From the NCBI RefSeq assembly GCF_003351345.1, contig NZ_QQTO01000019.1:372001-436000 (forward strand): a stretch of DNA of 64,000 nucleotides, read 5' to 3'. The notes beneath the pieces are model-generated. The model saw only the letters and a list, made by a program, of their open reading frames with translations, ran no database searches and had not been told where the DNA came from. Below, one piece after another: positions 43,249 through 53,567 of the stretch (position 1 is the stretch's first letter; the number at the start of each line of letters is the position of its first letter). Position numbers and translations under genes: made by a program. The stretch comes from Allobosea caraganae (GTDB taxonomy: Bacteria; Pseudomonadota; Alphaproteobacteria; Rhizobiales; Beijerinckiaceae).

Positions 43249-44565
43249 CTAAACCTTGATCCGCGCCACCGCCGCAGCCGCGGCCCGCCCTGCCAGCGTC
43301 GCACCACCCACCGTCATCGCGCCGCCGCCGGCCGTCGCCTCGCCGGCGAGCCAGATGCGCCCACCGATCGGCTCGGCCAGCTTGTCGCGGGCGCTCTCCT
43401 GGCCGGGCAGGCAGACCGAGTAGGAGCCGTGCGAATACGGGTCGGTCCACCAGGCCGGGAAGGTCGCCGCCTTCACCGTCTTGCGGAAATCCTCCCCGAT
43501 CATTGCCGCCAGCAGGTCGATGGTATGGGCCTGAGCCTCCTGCGCGCCGGCGAGCGAGAGCTTGCGGGCGTAGTCGCCGCCGAAATAGCCGATGATGATG
43601 TCCTTGCCGTCCGGGTAGAGGTCGAAATTCATCATCTCCTCCGGTGCGCCGGCTTCGAGATAGCTCGCGCCGGGCGTGATGCCGAAGCGGTCGCCCTCCA
43701 CCCGGAAGGCAATCTTGGTGAGCGCGCCCATCACCAGGCCGCCCAGCGCGTCGCGGGTGCGCGCCGGCAGCTCGGGCGTGAAGCGGATCGAGCCGGCCTT
43801 GAGCACGCCGACCGGCACCGTGACGATGCAGGCGCGCGCCTTCAACGTGCCCGAGCGCGTGGTGATCTCGACGCCCGGCCCATCCCAGCGAATGGCGCTG
43901 ACCGGCTCGTCGAGCCTGATGTCGAGCCCCTCGCCATGGCGCGAGACGAGGTTGCCGTAGCCCGAGGGCACGATGAGGTCGTCGCCCGACCAGAGGCGCT
44001 GGTAGTCGCGCGCCGAGATGCGCCCCGATTCCTCGCCGATCGAGAGCAGCAGGCCGGAGGAGGCGATCGGCGCCATGTCCGGCCCGAGATCGCCGAGCAG
44101 CTCCGCCACCGACAGGTCGCGCGTGGTGATGTCGACCGTCTCCAGCCGGCGGTCGATCTGGCCGAAGACGCTGCGGCGGCGCATCCGGTCGGTCTCCGCC
44201 ATCGGCTTGCCGTTGGCGAAGAGCTGGAAGCCGCCGCCCCAGGGCTCGGTCGGCGTGGCGATGCCGAGATCGGCGGCGATCTTCACCCAGGGGTTCCGCT
44301 CGGCCCAGTGGATGTACATCGCGCCGGCGTCGAAGGCGGGGCCGAGCGAGGCGTCGGTGAAGGCGCGGCCGCCGATGCGCTTGCGCGCCTCGAGAATCAC
44401 GACCTGGCGGCCGACCGCCTTGAGCTCGCGCGCGGCGCTGATGCCGGCCGCGCCGGCGCCGATGACGACGACGTCGAGATCGGCGGCAAAGGCGCGCTCG
44501 CGCATGCCGACGAGGTTCGCGGCAAGCGCGCTAGTGCCCATGAGGAAGGTCCGGCGGTCGAGCAT
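43249..44565 (-). CDS. Exported flavin amine oxidase family protein
   Basis: 438 residues. The N-terminus has a Tat-like signal (LDRRTFLMGTSALAANL), then the FAD motif DVVVIGAGAAGISAARELKA and VILEARKRIGGRAFT, and a C-terminal FAD block near IWLAGEATAGG. Flavin monoamine oxidases remove amines from polyamines, monoamines or amino acids. Export suggests a periplasmic oxidase. The substrate is unknown. It starts at ATG 44565; upstream 44566-44777 holds no further gene I can support. Confidence 0.85.
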   Translation of the reverse strand: MLDRRTFLMGTSALAANLVGMRERAFAADLDVVVIGAGAAGISAARELKAVGRQVVILEARKRIGGRAFTDASLGPAFDAGAMYIHWAERNPWVKIAADLGIATPTEPWGGGFQLFANGKPMAETDRMRRRSVFGQIDRRLETVDITTRDLSVAELLGDLGPDMAPIASSGLLLSIGEESGRISARDYQRLWSGDDLIVPSGYGNLVSRHGEGLDIRLDEPVSAIRWDGPGVEITTRSGTLKARACIVTVPVGVLKAGSIRFTPELPARTRDALGGLVMGALTKIAFRVEGDRFGITPGASYLEAGAPEEMMNFDLYPDGKDIIIGYFGGDYARKLSLAGAQEAQAHTIDLLAAMIGEDFRKTVKAATFPAWWTDPYSHGSYSVCLPGQESARDKLAEPIGGRIWLAGEATAGGGAMTVGGATLAGRAAAAAVARIKV

Positions 44566-44777
44566 TGCTGATCTATCTGCGTGGCGGCGGGCGCATGATG
44601 CGCGCCCGCTTGTGCGTTGCAATACGCCATCGGCTTTGCGGCCTGAGAAGGGCGATCACGAGATGGGGAGCGGGCTGTGAGCGGGGAACTGCGCGGAACC
44701 TCAACCCTTATCCCGAGAGCCTGACCGATGAAGAAAGCGATGATTTCAAAGTTTCGAGAATCGAACTCAACGGTGCC

Positions 44778-44877
44778 GTCATCCCGGGCAAGCGCAGCGC
44801 AGTCCCGGGATCCATCGTAGAGCGCCGGAGCCCTACGATGGATCCCGGAGCTCCGCTGCGCTCTGTCCGGGATGACG
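44778..44877. repeat. Family A palindromic repeat
   Basis: GTCATCCCGGGCAAG ... CTGTCCGGGATGAC with inner GGGATCCATCGTAG/CTACGATGGATCCC. It lies 50 bases from a family B element. Confidence 0.75.
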
Positions 44878-44927
44878 GCGCGTTTGGACCGGATGAGACA
44901 TCCTAGATATCGCACAAGACATTTCAG

Positions 44928-45043
44928 CCCTCATCCTGAGGAGCCGCGTTCGCGGCGTCTCGAAGGATGCTCCAGCTCGCGGTGACGTCGCCTTCTGGAA
45001 CATCCTTCGAGACGCGGACTTCGTCCGCTCCTCAGGATGAGGG
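44928..45043. repeat. Family B palindromic repeat, long form
   Basis: Outer CCCTCATCCTGAGGAG/CTCCTCAGGATGAGGG and inner GTCTCGAAGGATG/CATCCTTCGAGAC arms give one long interrupted hairpin. It combines both halves seen singly at 35053-35096 and 60805-60852. Confidence 0.75.
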
Positions 45044-45122
45044 CGGATGCTCGAAGAACCTCATATCGGCCCGCGATTGCTGTAAAAATTCTAAGATAAC
45101 CGAAGAATCCGCGTAGTTTGAC

Positions 45123-45139
45123 ATTAGAATATTTCTATA
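45123..45139 (+). promoter_or_regulatory. Irr-type iron control (ICE) box candidate
   Basis: TAGAA-TAT-TTCTA (45125-45137) is a perfect 5+3+5 palindrome that matches the core of the ICE motif TTTAGAA-N3-TTCTAAA. A possible promoter, TTGACA (45164-45169) with TATCCG 17 bases on, lies downstream. In Bradyrhizobium Irr activates genes from upstream boxes. The reading here is inferred. Confidence 0.5.
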
Positions 45140-45294
45140 GTTCGAGTCGTTGTGCAGTGCTTGTTGACAGCGTGAAATATCATCAATATCCGATCTGAGC
45201 CTTAACTTGAAGTATAGGCACAGTTTACATCAATTATAAATTTCTGGACCGCTTCTGAACTTGGGCGGTCTCTTCGGCTAAGCGGGGTTGGGCG

Positions 45295-47586
45295 ATGAAC
45301 GAGCATTCCGGCACGCTACGTTACGGCGTAGCGCTTGCAGCCTTGATGGTGGTCCTGGCGGCGGTCCCGGCAGACGCGCAGCAGCGGCGCGCGGCACCCG
45401 CCGCTCCGGCCGCCTCGGCCAGCGGCGCGGACGCTTCGGTGGTCCTCGACCCGATCACCGTGCAGGGTCAGGGGGAAGCGGGCACGCCGCTTCTGGCCGG
45501 TCCGACCACGACGCGGACGACCCGCGAGGAACTGGATCGGGAGCAGATCCAGAGCCTGACGGATCTCTCCAATCGGGTCGAGGCCGGCATCTCGTTCAAC
45601 CGCCAGACCAACTCGCTCAACATCCGCGGCCTCGACGGCGCCCGTGTGCTGACGACGATCGACGGCATCCGCCAGCCCTTCCTGATCGACACGCGCATCG
45701 CGCGCGGCGCCCAGAATGCCTTCGATTTCGATTCGCTTTCGACGCTCGACCTGCTGCGCGGTGGCAGTGGCGCCAGCACGCTGGGCGGCGGGGCGCTGGG
45801 CGGCGCGCTCGCCGTGCGCACGCTCGATCCGGAGGATCTGATCCGCAACGGCCGCAACTACGGTGCGCTCGCCAAGACCGGTTATGACAGCACGGACCGG
45901 GCCTGGTTCGGCAGCGCCGCCGCCGCCGCCCGCATGGGCAACACCTCCGTCCTGCTGCAGGGCGGCTTCCGCGACGGGCACGAAATCGACAACAAGGGCT
46001 CGAACAAGAGCATCGGCGCGACGCGCACCGCACCGAACCCGAGCGATTTCAACCAGTACAACTTCCTCGCCAAGCTCTACCAGCAGGTCGGCGAGGCGCA
46101 TCGCTTCGGCATCACCGCCGAGTTCTTCAAGCGCCAGGACCGCACCCAGGTCCGGAACAACACGGTCTCGCTGACCGGCAATTTCCGTCCGGGCGCCTAC
46201 CAGAGCGGCGAAGATGTCGAGCGCAACCGTGTCTCGCTGACCTATGACTACAAGCAGCCCGGCAGCTTCATCGACGAGGCGCATGCGACGCTCTACTGGC
46301 AGCGGCTGAAGCGCGACGACCTCACCAATGCGTGGCGCTTCACCAGCATCGTCGGTCCCTATACCCGCGACAATTCCAACGAAGAGAATGCCTACGGCTT
46401 CAACGGCTATCTGCTGAAGAACTTCCAGACCGGCATGCTGTCGCATCGCCTCATGCTTGGCACCGAGCTGCGCACCACGTCGCTGGAGCAGTACTCATCC
46501 GGTATCGACAACTGCCCGGCGCGTCCGGCGTCGGGTGGGTTCACGGGCGCGTTCGCCACCTGCAACAACCTTTTCACCAACCAGGCCGACCAGCCGACGA
46601 TCGACGGAAAGCTCGTTGGCCTTTACGCGCATGACGAGATCGGCCTCCTCGACAACCGCCTGCGCATCACGCCCGGCGTGCGCTTCGACTGGTACGAGGA
46701 AGAGCCACAGCAGACGCCGGCCTACTCGCTCGGCGGCTCGCGACCGGTCGGTTTGCCGCCGTCGTCGAGCGACACGGGCTGGTCGCCGCGGGTCCGGCTC
46801 GAATACGATATCCTGAAGAACGCGCCCGTGGTGAAGGACGTCACACTCTTCGCGCAATGGGCCAAGACCTTCCGGGCGCCGACGGCGGACGAACTCTACG
46901 GCCGCTTCGGCGGACCCTCCACCTATCTGCGCACCGGCAATCCGTATCTGCGCCCTGAAGTCGGCAACGGCATCGATGTGGGCTTGCGCTTCGGCGACAA
47001 GCAACTCGGCGGCTCGATCACCTATTTCCACACCAACTACCGCAACTTCATCGAGACCTACCAGGTTCAGGCCCCGGGCGTCGGTGGGCTGTATCCGCAA
47101 GGGGGCATCACCGGCTATCAGAACATCAATCGCGCGGAGATCCAGGGCGTCGAAATCAACGGTCAATATGCCTTCGCAACGAATTGGCTGGCGCGCGGCT
47201 CCTTCGCCTATACCCGCGGACAGAACAAGGACAACGACACCTTCCTGAACTCGATCCCGCCGGTTCAGGGCATCGTCGCGATCGCTTACGCCACCAATGT
47301 CTGGGGGGCCGAGGTTTCGACCAAGCTGGCGGCGTCGCGCGACGACGTCTCGACTGTTGCAGCGGGCACCGGCTTCAAGGCGCCAGGCTATGCGATCTTC
47401 AACGCTTCGGCGTGGTGGAGGCCGCTGCCGCAGGTCGCGGATCTCGAGTTCCAAGTCGGCGTCTACAACATCTTCGACCGCAAGTACTTCGATGCCGTCA
47501 ACGTCCCGCTCGCGCGTCCCCAGGGCCGCGACTACTACAGCGAGCCCGGCCGGACCGTGAAGGCGACGATGAAGTATCAGTTCTGA
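45295..47586 (+). CDS. TonB-dependent receptor, haem/transferrin type
   Basis: 763 residues: a signal peptide (YGVALAALMVVLAAVPADAQ), a Pro/Ala-rich linker, a plug domain (about 60-190, with LNIRGLDGARVLTTIDGIRQ and LDLLRGGSGASTLGGGALGG), then a 22-strand barrel ending in YQF. The FRAP motif (AKTFRAPTADELYGRF) and the NPYL box (TGNPYLRPEVGNG) are typical of haemoglobin/haem receptors. It imports an iron source with TonB energy. No TonB, ExbB or haem ABC genes are adjacent. The upstream AT-rich gap has an Irr-like box. Confidence 0.88.
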   Translation: MNEHSGTLRYGVALAALMVVLAAVPADAQQRRAAPAAPAASASGADASVVLDPITVQGQGEAGTPLLAGPTTTRTTREELDREQIQSLTDLSNRVEAGISFNRQTNSLNIRGLDGARVLTTIDGIRQPFLIDTRIARGAQNAFDFDSLSTLDLLRGGSGASTLGGGALGGALAVRTLDPEDLIRNGRNYGALAKTGYDSTDRAWFGSAAAAARMGNTSVLLQGGFRDGHEIDNKGSNKSIGATRTAPNPSDFNQYNFLAKLYQQVGEAHRFGITAEFFKRQDRTQVRNNTVSLTGNFRPGAYQSGEDVERNRVSLTYDYKQPGSFIDEAHATLYWQRLKRDDLTNAWRFTSIVGPYTRDNSNEENAYGFNGYLLKNFQTGMLSHRLMLGTELRTTSLEQYSSGIDNCPARPASGGFTGAFATCNNLFTNQADQPTIDGKLVGLYAHDEIGLLDNRLRITPGVRFDWYEEEPQQTPAYSLGGSRPVGLPPSSSDTGWSPRVRLEYDILKNAPVVKDVTLFAQWAKTFRAPTADELYGRFGGPSTYLRTGNPYLRPEVGNGIDVGLRFGDKQLGGSITYFHTNYRNFIETYQVQAPGVGGLYPQGGITGYQNINRAEIQGVEINGQYAFATNWLARGSFAYTRGQNKDNDTFLNSIPPVQGIVAIAYATNVWGAEVSTKLAASRDDVSTVAAGTGFKAPGYAIFNASAWWRPLPQVADLEFQVGVYNIFDRKYFDAVNVPLARPQGRDYYSEPGRTVKATMKYQF

Positions 47587-47628
47587 GGAAGTCCCAGTTC
47601 CAAGAGAGAGTTCGAGACCCTCTCGTCA

Positions 47629-47654
47629 GGCCGGCGTTCGCGCCGGCCTTTTTT
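47629..47654 (+). terminator. Rho-independent terminator after TonB-dependent receptor
   Basis: GGCCGGCG and CGCCGGCC pair around a TTCG tetraloop, followed by TTTTTT. A second short hairpin CCTTCTCCC/GGGAGAAGG lies at about 47679-47700. Confidence 0.92.
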
Positions 47655-47717
47655 ATTGGCGCGGCGCGGCCGCATGACCCTTCTCCCGCAGGGGGAGAAG
47701 GGAAGAGCGCGTTGCGC

Positions 47718-48506
47718 CTATTCCCGCCGGACCCTTGGCCCCTCGGCCAGCGACTTGAACACGCCGCGCAGGGTGCGGGCCTCCTGCTCGGTCATCTCCA
47801 GCCGGTGCAGGATGTCGCGCAGGTTCGCGGTCATCACCGGCTTCTTGCCGGCCGGGAAGAAGCCGCAGCGGTCGAGCTCGGCTTCGAGATAATCGAACAT
47901 CGAGAGCACGGTGGCACGGCTCGCCGGCGGGGACGAGTTGTTCTCGCGGAAGGGCGGCTCGCCGCCCGTCGCCTTGAACCATTCATAGCCGGTCAGCAGC
48001 ACGGCCTGGGCCAGGTTGAGCGAGGCGAAGGTGGGGTTGACCGGGAAGGTCAGGATCGCGTCGGCGAACGAGATCTCCTCGTTGGTCAGGCCGATGCGCT
48101 CGCGCCCGAACAGGATGCCGACGCGCTCGCCGCCGGAGACGCGCTCCGCGAGCGGGGGCATCACCTCCGCCGGCGTGACGACGCGCTTCATCTGGCCGCG
48201 CTCGCGCGCGGTGGTGGCGAGCACGTAGTTGAGATCGGCGATGGCTGCGGCCGCATCCGGGAAGAGCCGGGCGTTGTCGAGGATATGGGTCGCGCCCGAG
48301 GCTGCGGAGGTCGCACCCTTCTTCAGGCCGCCGCCGGTCGGCCAGCCGTCGCGCGGGGCGACGAGGCGCATCTCGGAGAGGCCGAAATTCGCCATGGCCC
48401 GGGCGCACATGCCGATGTTCTCGGCGAGCTGCGGTTCGACCAGGATGATGACGGGGGCTGCGGCCTCGGAGGGCGGGCGGGTGCGGTCGGTGCCGGAGCC
48501 GGGCAT
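47718..48506 (-). CDS. trmJ: tRNA/rRNA methyltransferase TrmJ-type (SPOUT)
   Basis: 262 residues of the TrmH/TrmJ SPOUT family: IILVEPQLAENIGMCARAMAN at the start, the SAM loop GILFGRERIGLTNEEI, and SLNLAQAVLLTGYEW in the knot. TrmJ adds 2'-O-methyl to tRNA position 32. The C-terminal part (MFDYLEAELDRCGFF) fits TrmJ rather than shorter TrmL. Confidence 0.87.
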   Translation of the reverse strand: MPGSGTDRTRPPSEAAAPVIILVEPQLAENIGMCARAMANFGLSEMRLVAPRDGWPTGGGLKKGATSAASGATHILDNARLFPDAAAAIADLNYVLATTARERGQMKRVVTPAEVMPPLAERVSGGERVGILFGRERIGLTNEEISFADAILTFPVNPTFASLNLAQAVLLTGYEWFKATGGEPPFRENNSSPPASRATVLSMFDYLEAELDRCGFFPAGKKPVMTANLRDILHRLEMTEQEARTLRGVFKSLAEGPRVRRE

Positions 48507-48578
48507 GGGATTTCTACGCTTGTGAACAGGATCGGACTCTTACGAGCCCGATCCTATCAGGTGTTGGCAAGAACCGCT

Positions 48579-50462
48579 TCAGGCGCTGCGGCGCAGGCCG
48601 AAGTCAAGCCTGGCGTTCGGAGCAACGTCGCTCATGCGCTTGACCGGGGCAGCTTCGTCCTTGATCCGGAAGCTGGAGACCAGCCCGTTCAGGCGTTGGA
48701 TCTGGCCGGTCAGCGAGCTGGCTGAGGCGGCGCTTTCCTCGGCCAAAGCGGCGTTCTGCTGGGTCATCTCGTCCATATGGGCGACGGTCTGGCTCATCTC
48801 GTCGATGCCGTTGGCCTGCTCGGAGGAGGCGGCCGAGATGTCCGAGACGGTGGCCGAGACCTTCTTCGAGGCCTCGACGATCTTGCCGAGCGCCTCGCCG
48901 GCCGAGCGGACGAGGCTGACGCCCTGCTCGACCTCGGCGCCGGATTCGCTGATCAGCGCCGTGATGTCCTTGGCAGCGTCGGAGGAGCGCTGGGCCAGGG
49001 TCCGGACCTCGGAGGCGACGACCGCGAAGCCCTTGCCGGCATCGCCGGCGCGGGCTGCTTCCACGGCGGCGTTGAGGGCGAGCAGGTTGGTCTGGAAGGC
49101 GATCTCGTCGATCACCGAGGTGATGTCGGAGATCTTGCGCGAGGCGGTCTCGATCCGCGACATCGCCTCGACCGCCTGATGGACGATCGCGCCGCCCTTC
49201 TCGGCGACCTGCATCGCCTCCTCGGCAAGCTGGACGGCCTGCCGCGAGGACTGGGCCGAGGCCTTCACGGACGCGGCCAGCTCCTCGGTGGTTGCGGCGG
49301 TCTCCTCGAGCGAGGAGGCCTGCTCCTCGGTGCGCTTGGAGAGGTCGTCGGCGCCCATGTTGATCTCGCGGGCGGCGTTGGCGACGTCGACCGAGGTGGT
49401 CTGGATCGTCGCCACGGTTTCCGAGAGGCGGTTGACGGCGCGGTTGAAGTCGTCGCGGAGCTTCTGGTAGTCGGCCGCGACCTGGGCGTCGATGCGATAG
49501 GTCAGATCGCCCTGCGCGAGCAGGTCGAGCCCCGAGGCGAGCAGGCCGACGACGTGCTGCTGCTCCCTGGCGAGCGCGGCCCGCTCGGCCTCGACGCGCT
49601 GGCGCTCAGTCTCGTTGCGGCCGCGCTCGGCCTCGGCCAGGCGGTTCTGTTCGGCCGATTGCGCTTCGAGCCGGCGCATCTCCAGCCCGTTCTCCTTGAA
49701 GATCGATACGGCCTTGGCCATTTCGCCGACCTCGTCGCGGCGGGTTTGACCGGCGATCTCGGCGTCGAAATCGCCCTTGGCGAGCAGGCCCATCGTCTCC
49801 TTCAAGCGCGCGAGCGGCCCGGTGATGCTCCTGGCGGACATCCACATCGCGCCACCGAGGCCGACCAGCAGGCCGAGCACGCTGCAACTGATGACGATCA
49901 TGACGATCTTGTCCGTCGAGGCGCTCAGGGCGTTGCTCGTCGTCTCCGTATCCTTGGTCAGGGTGTTGTTGAGCTCGGTGATGTTGCGGATCACGTTGCG
50001 GAGCTTGCCGTCGACCTCGTCCATCACGGCCAGCGCCTTGTCGTTCTGGTCGCGCCGGCCGAAGTCGAGCGCCTGGTTGACGCCGCTCCTGATCTCGCCG
50101 ACCTGCCGGATCAAGGCGTCGTATTCGCCGCTCATGGTCGGCAGGTAGGACTGGCCCTCCTTCAGCAGTTCGAGCGATTGCGAATAGGCGCGCTCGCCCT
50201 GGGTCTCGGCATCCTTGGTGCCCTGCGAGTTGGCCGGGTAGGCGATGATCTTGTAGGCTTGGGCCAGGATGTCGTTGGCGGCGCGCGACGCCCGCGCGGT
50301 CGCGAAGATGGCCTTGCTGCGGGCGTTGATCAGGTCGGAATAGGTCTCGTCGACCTGATGCAACTGGATGCTGGTGAGGATGGTCGCGGCGAGCCCTATG
50401 AGCCCGACGAAGAGCATCGCCCCTGCGATCTTGATGCTGATGCGGATGTTGTTGAGGTTCAT
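48579..50462 (-). CDS. Methyl-accepting chemotaxis protein with 4HB sensor
   Basis: 627 residues. TM1 (about 11-33), a ~150-residue periplasmic four-helix-bundle sensor ([19 protein letters not shown]), TM2 (about 185-208), two HAMP-like segments ([20 protein letters not shown] and [20 protein letters not shown]), and the signalling domain with the tip [21 protein letters not shown]. The ligand is unknown. The upstream gap 50463-50703 is AT-rich near the start and holds no gene I can support. Confidence 0.92.
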   Translation of the reverse strand: MNLNNIRISIKIAGAMLFVGLIGLAATILTSIQLHQVDETYSDLINARSKAIFATARASRAANDILAQAYKIIAYPANSQGTKDAETQGERAYSQSLELLKEGQSYLPTMSGEYDALIRQVGEIRSGVNQALDFGRRDQNDKALAVMDEVDGKLRNVIRNITELNNTLTKDTETTSNALSASTDKIVMIVISCSVLGLLVGLGGAMWMSARSITGPLARLKETMGLLAKGDFDAEIAGQTRRDEVGEMAKAVSIFKENGLEMRRLEAQSAEQNRLAEAERGRNETERQRVEAERAALAREQQHVVGLLASGLDLLAQGDLTYRIDAQVAADYQKLRDDFNRAVNRLSETVATIQTTSVDVANAAREINMGADDLSKRTEEQASSLEETAATTEELAASVKASAQSSRQAVQLAEEAMQVAEKGGAIVHQAVEAMSRIETASRKISDITSVIDEIAFQTNLLALNAAVEAARAGDAGKGFAVVASEVRTLAQRSSDAAKDITALISESGAEVEQGVSLVRSAGEALGKIVEASKKVSATVSDISAASSEQANGIDEMSQTVAHMDEMTQQNAALAEESAASASSLTGQIQRLNGLVSSFRIKDEAAPVKRMSDVAPNARLDFGLRRSA

Positions 50463-50703
50463 GGTCGCGACCGCCCGGATAGGGGAATTGGAACGTCGCG
50501 ACAGTCGGCTTTCAGATTTAATAAACTATAAAATGCCTTTGAAATCGTAGAATATTTGCCATTCCGTAGCGAAATATCCTCATTTCGCGCACGTGCAGAT
50601 TGCGCGCGAAATGAGCCGATTCAGATTGCGATACGTAGAGCCGTGCGCGGCACAACGTCATGCGCGCTTATAGCTTGGTGTGAATACGCAGAATCCGCTC
50701 CGC

Positions 50704-50807
50704 GTCATCCCGGACAAGCGGCGAAGCCGCGCCGCTCCGGGATCCATCGTAGAGCTCCAGCCCTATGATGGATCCCGGAGCTCCGCTTCGCTCCGTCCGG
50801 GATGACG
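50704..50807. repeat. Family A palindromic repeat
   Basis: GTCATCCCGGACAAG ... GTCCGGGATGAC with inner GGGATCCATCGTAG/ATGATGGATCCC. It lies 45 bases beyond the dipeptidase stop. Confidence 0.75.
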
Positions 50808-50851
50808 CCGCGTGTTTCCGGCAAGTCACAGCCCGCTCCGGACAGGCTCGT

Positions 50852-51991
50852 TCAGCCTGCCTTCTGCTCGACCGCGCGCAGCACGCGCAGCGTATTGCCG
50901 CCGGCGAGCTTCTCCAGATTCTCCTCCGACCAGCCGCGGCGGATCAGCTCGGCGATCAGGCCCGGGAAGGTCGAGGTGTCCTCCAGCCCCTCGGGCACCG
51001 CGCCGCCGAAGAAGTCCGAGCCGATGCCGATATGGTCGTGGCCGATGCGCCTGGCGAGATAGTCGAGATGGTCGCAGAACTGCGCCAGCGTCGCCTTCGG
51101 GCGCGGGCCGGCTTTGGCAGCGATGTCGGCCTCGGCCTTCTTATAGTCCATGCCATCCGGCGTCTTGCCGTACTGGTCCTTGGCCGGGCGGTGCCAGTCG
51201 CGCGAGGCTTGGCTGATGAAGTCCGGCACGAAGGTCGCCATCACGACACCACCCGCAGCCGCGACCCGGTCGAGCACGTCGTCGGGGACATTGCGGGGAT
51301 GGTCGCAGAGCGAGAACGCGTTGGAATGCGACCAGACGACCGGGGCGCTGCTGACGTCGAGCACGTCATGCATGACCTTGTGCGAGACATGGGCGAGGTC
51401 GACGACCATGCCGAGCTTGTTCATGCGGCGGATCACGTCTTTGCCGAAGGCGGTCAGGCCATTGTGCCTGGGCGCATCGGTGGCTGAGTCGCACCAGTCA
51501 TGGGTGCCGTTATGGCAAAGCGTCATCAGCCGTACGCCGAGCCCGTAATAGGCGTCGAGCGCGTCGAGCTCGTTATCGATGGCCGAGCCGTTCTCGATCG
51601 TCATGAACAGCGCGATCCGGCCTTCGGCCTTGGCGGCCTCGACATCATCGGCCGAGAGGCCGGGCCGGAAGACACTCGCGTGACGGCTGAGGATGTCGCG
51701 CATCAGCGCGATCTGCGCGAGCGCGAAGCCCGCGGGCTTCGGGTGGTTCGGCGGCACGTAGGCCGCGAAGAACTGGCCGGCGAGCTTGCCGGCCTGCATG
51801 CGCGGGATGTCGGTGTCGGTCTCGGCATGGACGTTGCCGAGTTCGTAGGCGGCGACATCGCCCTTGGCCGTGCGGCTCAGCCGGATGACGTAGGGCAGGT
51901 CGTTATGGCCGTCGATCATCGGCGCGCGCTCGAGCAAGGCGAGCGCGGCGGCGTAGGCATTGTCCTGGATCGGGGGAGCGGCGAGGGCCAT
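50852..51991 (-). CDS. Membrane dipeptidase, M19 family
   Basis: 379 residues. The zinc ligands are in the usual places: HxD in MIDGHNDLPYVIRL, Glu in LFMTIENGSA, and two His in VVDLAHVSHKVM and PVVWSHSNAFSL. The C-terminal block DHIGIGSDFFGG is also typical. These enzymes split dipeptides, including D-amino acid ones. ATG 51991 begins the conserved sequence. The neighbouring DadA-like oxidase could use released D-amino acids. Confidence 0.9.
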   Translation of the reverse strand: MALAAPPIQDNAYAAALALLERAPMIDGHNDLPYVIRLSRTAKGDVAAYELGNVHAETDTDIPRMQAGKLAGQFFAAYVPPNHPKPAGFALAQIALMRDILSRHASVFRPGLSADDVEAAKAEGRIALFMTIENGSAIDNELDALDAYYGLGVRLMTLCHNGTHDWCDSATDAPRHNGLTAFGKDVIRRMNKLGMVVDLAHVSHKVMHDVLDVSSAPVVWSHSNAFSLCDHPRNVPDDVLDRVAAAGGVVMATFVPDFISQASRDWHRPAKDQYGKTPDGMDYKKAEADIAAKAGPRPKATLAQFCDHLDYLARRIGHDHIGIGSDFFGGAVPEGLEDTSTFPGLIAELIRRGWSEENLEKLAGGNTLRVLRAVEQKAG

Positions 51992-52095
51992 GGCGCACCT
52001 TAGTCGGGGAATCGAAAGGGCAGGGATCGTGGCAGGGGATCGGCCGCGAGGCGAGGGGGCGTGGCGCATGACCGGGGCGCAGCGTTGCGCGTGGT

Positions 52096-52229
52096 GTCAT
52101 CCCGTGCGCGCCGCGGCGCGAAGTGCTGCTGCGCAGACACGGGACCGCGTGACGAGAAGGGCGCCCTATCCTGAAGACGGTCCCGCATCTGCGCAGCAGC
52201 ATTGCATGCTGCAGCGCGTGCGGGATGAC
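52096..52229. repeat. Palindromic intergenic repeat, family E
   Basis: Outer arms GTCATCCCGTGCGCGC and GCGCGTGCGGGATGAC, with inner GCTGCTGCGCAGA/TCTGCGCAGCAGC and CGGGACCG/CGGTCCCG pairs. A single copy here, between the DadA-like and dipeptidase genes. Confidence 0.7.
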
Positions 52230-52231
52230 CC

Positions 52232-53479
52232 TCACCCGAACCGCGCCGGCGAGAACGGCGTCGGATCGACGAAGACCTTCTCGTTCGTCACCATCTCCGC
52301 CACCATGCGCCCGGTGACGGCAGCCAGCGTCAGGCCGTGATGGGCGTGGCCGAAGGAGAACCAGAGGTTCCGGTGCTTCGGGGCCGGGCCGATGATCGGC
52401 ATCATGTCGGGCGTGCAGGGGCGGTTGCCGAGCCAGGGCTCGGGATCGAGCCGCTCACCGAGCGGGAAGAACTGCTTGGCGATGGGCTCGGCGCGCGCCA
52501 GCTGGACCGGCGTCTTCGGCGCGCCGCGCAATGCGAACTCGGCACCGGTGGTCAGGCGGATGCCCTTCAGCATCGGCGCCAGGAAATAGCCGCGCTCGGT
52601 GTCGAGCACCGGGTGGTTGAGCACGGCGTTGCCGAGCGGCTTGTAGTGCATGTGGTAGCCGCGCTTGACCGCGAGCGGCAGGTTGTAGCCGAGCTGGCTG
52701 GTCAGCACGTCGGCCCAGGGGCCGAGCGCGACCACGGCGTCATGCGCCGTTGCCCGCGTGCCGTCGGCGAGGGTAACCGCCCATTCGTCGCCGTCCTGCT
52801 CCAGCGTGGTGGCGTCGCCGGCCCGGAACTCGCCGCCGAGCTTTTCGAACAGCCCGACATAGGCCTTGGACAGGCCGTGCGGATCAATGACCGTGACCGG
52901 GTCGGTCCAGTGCAGGCCGCCGATCAGGCTCTGCTCCAGATGAGGCTCCTCGCTGCGCAGGGTGGCGACATCGAGGGCACGGTAGCCCAGGCCGTATTCC
53001 TTGTTCCAGCGCGCGGCCTCACCGAGGCGGGCATCCTGCTCGGCTGCGGTGCGGAAGACCTTCATCCACCCCTTGCGGCGCAGGAGATGGGTCGCGCCAG
53101 CCTCGGCCGCCAGCGCGTCGTGCTCGGTGACGCAATGCTCGATCAGCGTCGCGTATTTATGGGCGATCGCCTCGTGCTTCGCGGCGCGCGAATGCATCCA
53201 GTAGGACCAGAGAAAGGGCGCGAGCTTGGGGATCGCGTTCCAATGATAGGAGGCGTCGATATTGTTGTTGCGGGCGTAGCGCAGCAGCGCGCCGAAATCA
53301 TGCGGGAAGCCGTAGGGGTAGACCCCTTCGCGCTGGATCAGCCCGGCATTGCCGAAGCTGGTCTCCTCGCCCGGCCCGCGCTTGTCGACCAGCAGCACCG
53401 AGCGGCCGGCCTTCTGCAGGTGCAGTGCCACCGAAATCCCGACGATACCCGCGCCGAGAACGATCGTATCGGTCCGCAT
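52232..53479 (-). CDS. DadA-like FAD-dependent D-amino acid oxidoreductase
   Basis: 415 residues of the DAO fold. The FAD motif is TDTIVLGAGIVGISVALHLQ with DKRGPGEETSFGNAG, and the C-terminus has the FAD block WFSFGHAHHGLTLAAVTGRM. DadA-type enzymes oxidise D-amino acids to keto acids and feed electrons to the respiratory chain. ATG 53479 is preferred because AGGAG lies 7 bases before it. It is divergent from a BASS transporter. Confidence 0.85.
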   Translation of the reverse strand: MRTDTIVLGAGIVGISVALHLQKAGRSVLLVDKRGPGEETSFGNAGLIQREGVYPYGFPHDFGALLRYARNNNIDASYHWNAIPKLAPFLWSYWMHSRAAKHEAIAHKYATLIEHCVTEHDALAAEAGATHLLRRKGWMKVFRTAAEQDARLGEAARWNKEYGLGYRALDVATLRSEEPHLEQSLIGGLHWTDPVTVIDPHGLSKAYVGLFEKLGGEFRAGDATTLEQDGDEWAVTLADGTRATAHDAVVALGPWADVLTSQLGYNLPLAVKRGYHMHYKPLGNAVLNHPVLDTERGYFLAPMLKGIRLTTGAEFALRGAPKTPVQLARAEPIAKQFFPLGERLDPEPWLGNRPCTPDMMPIIGPAPKHRNLWFSFGHAHHGLTLAAVTGRMVAEMVTNEKVFVDPTPFSPARFG

Positions 53480-53567
53480 CACCATGCTCCTGCCAGCCTC
53501 GCCCACCCGTAAAAATACCGCTCTGAGCCGCGTTGTCAGCGGCGTGGTGCATTTTTGCGGGCTCTGC

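Noticed and set aside
44928..45043. CRISPR-like repeat unit
   Set aside because: It is a single interrupted palindrome, not a set of evenly spaced direct repeats; no array or cas gene is in the window.
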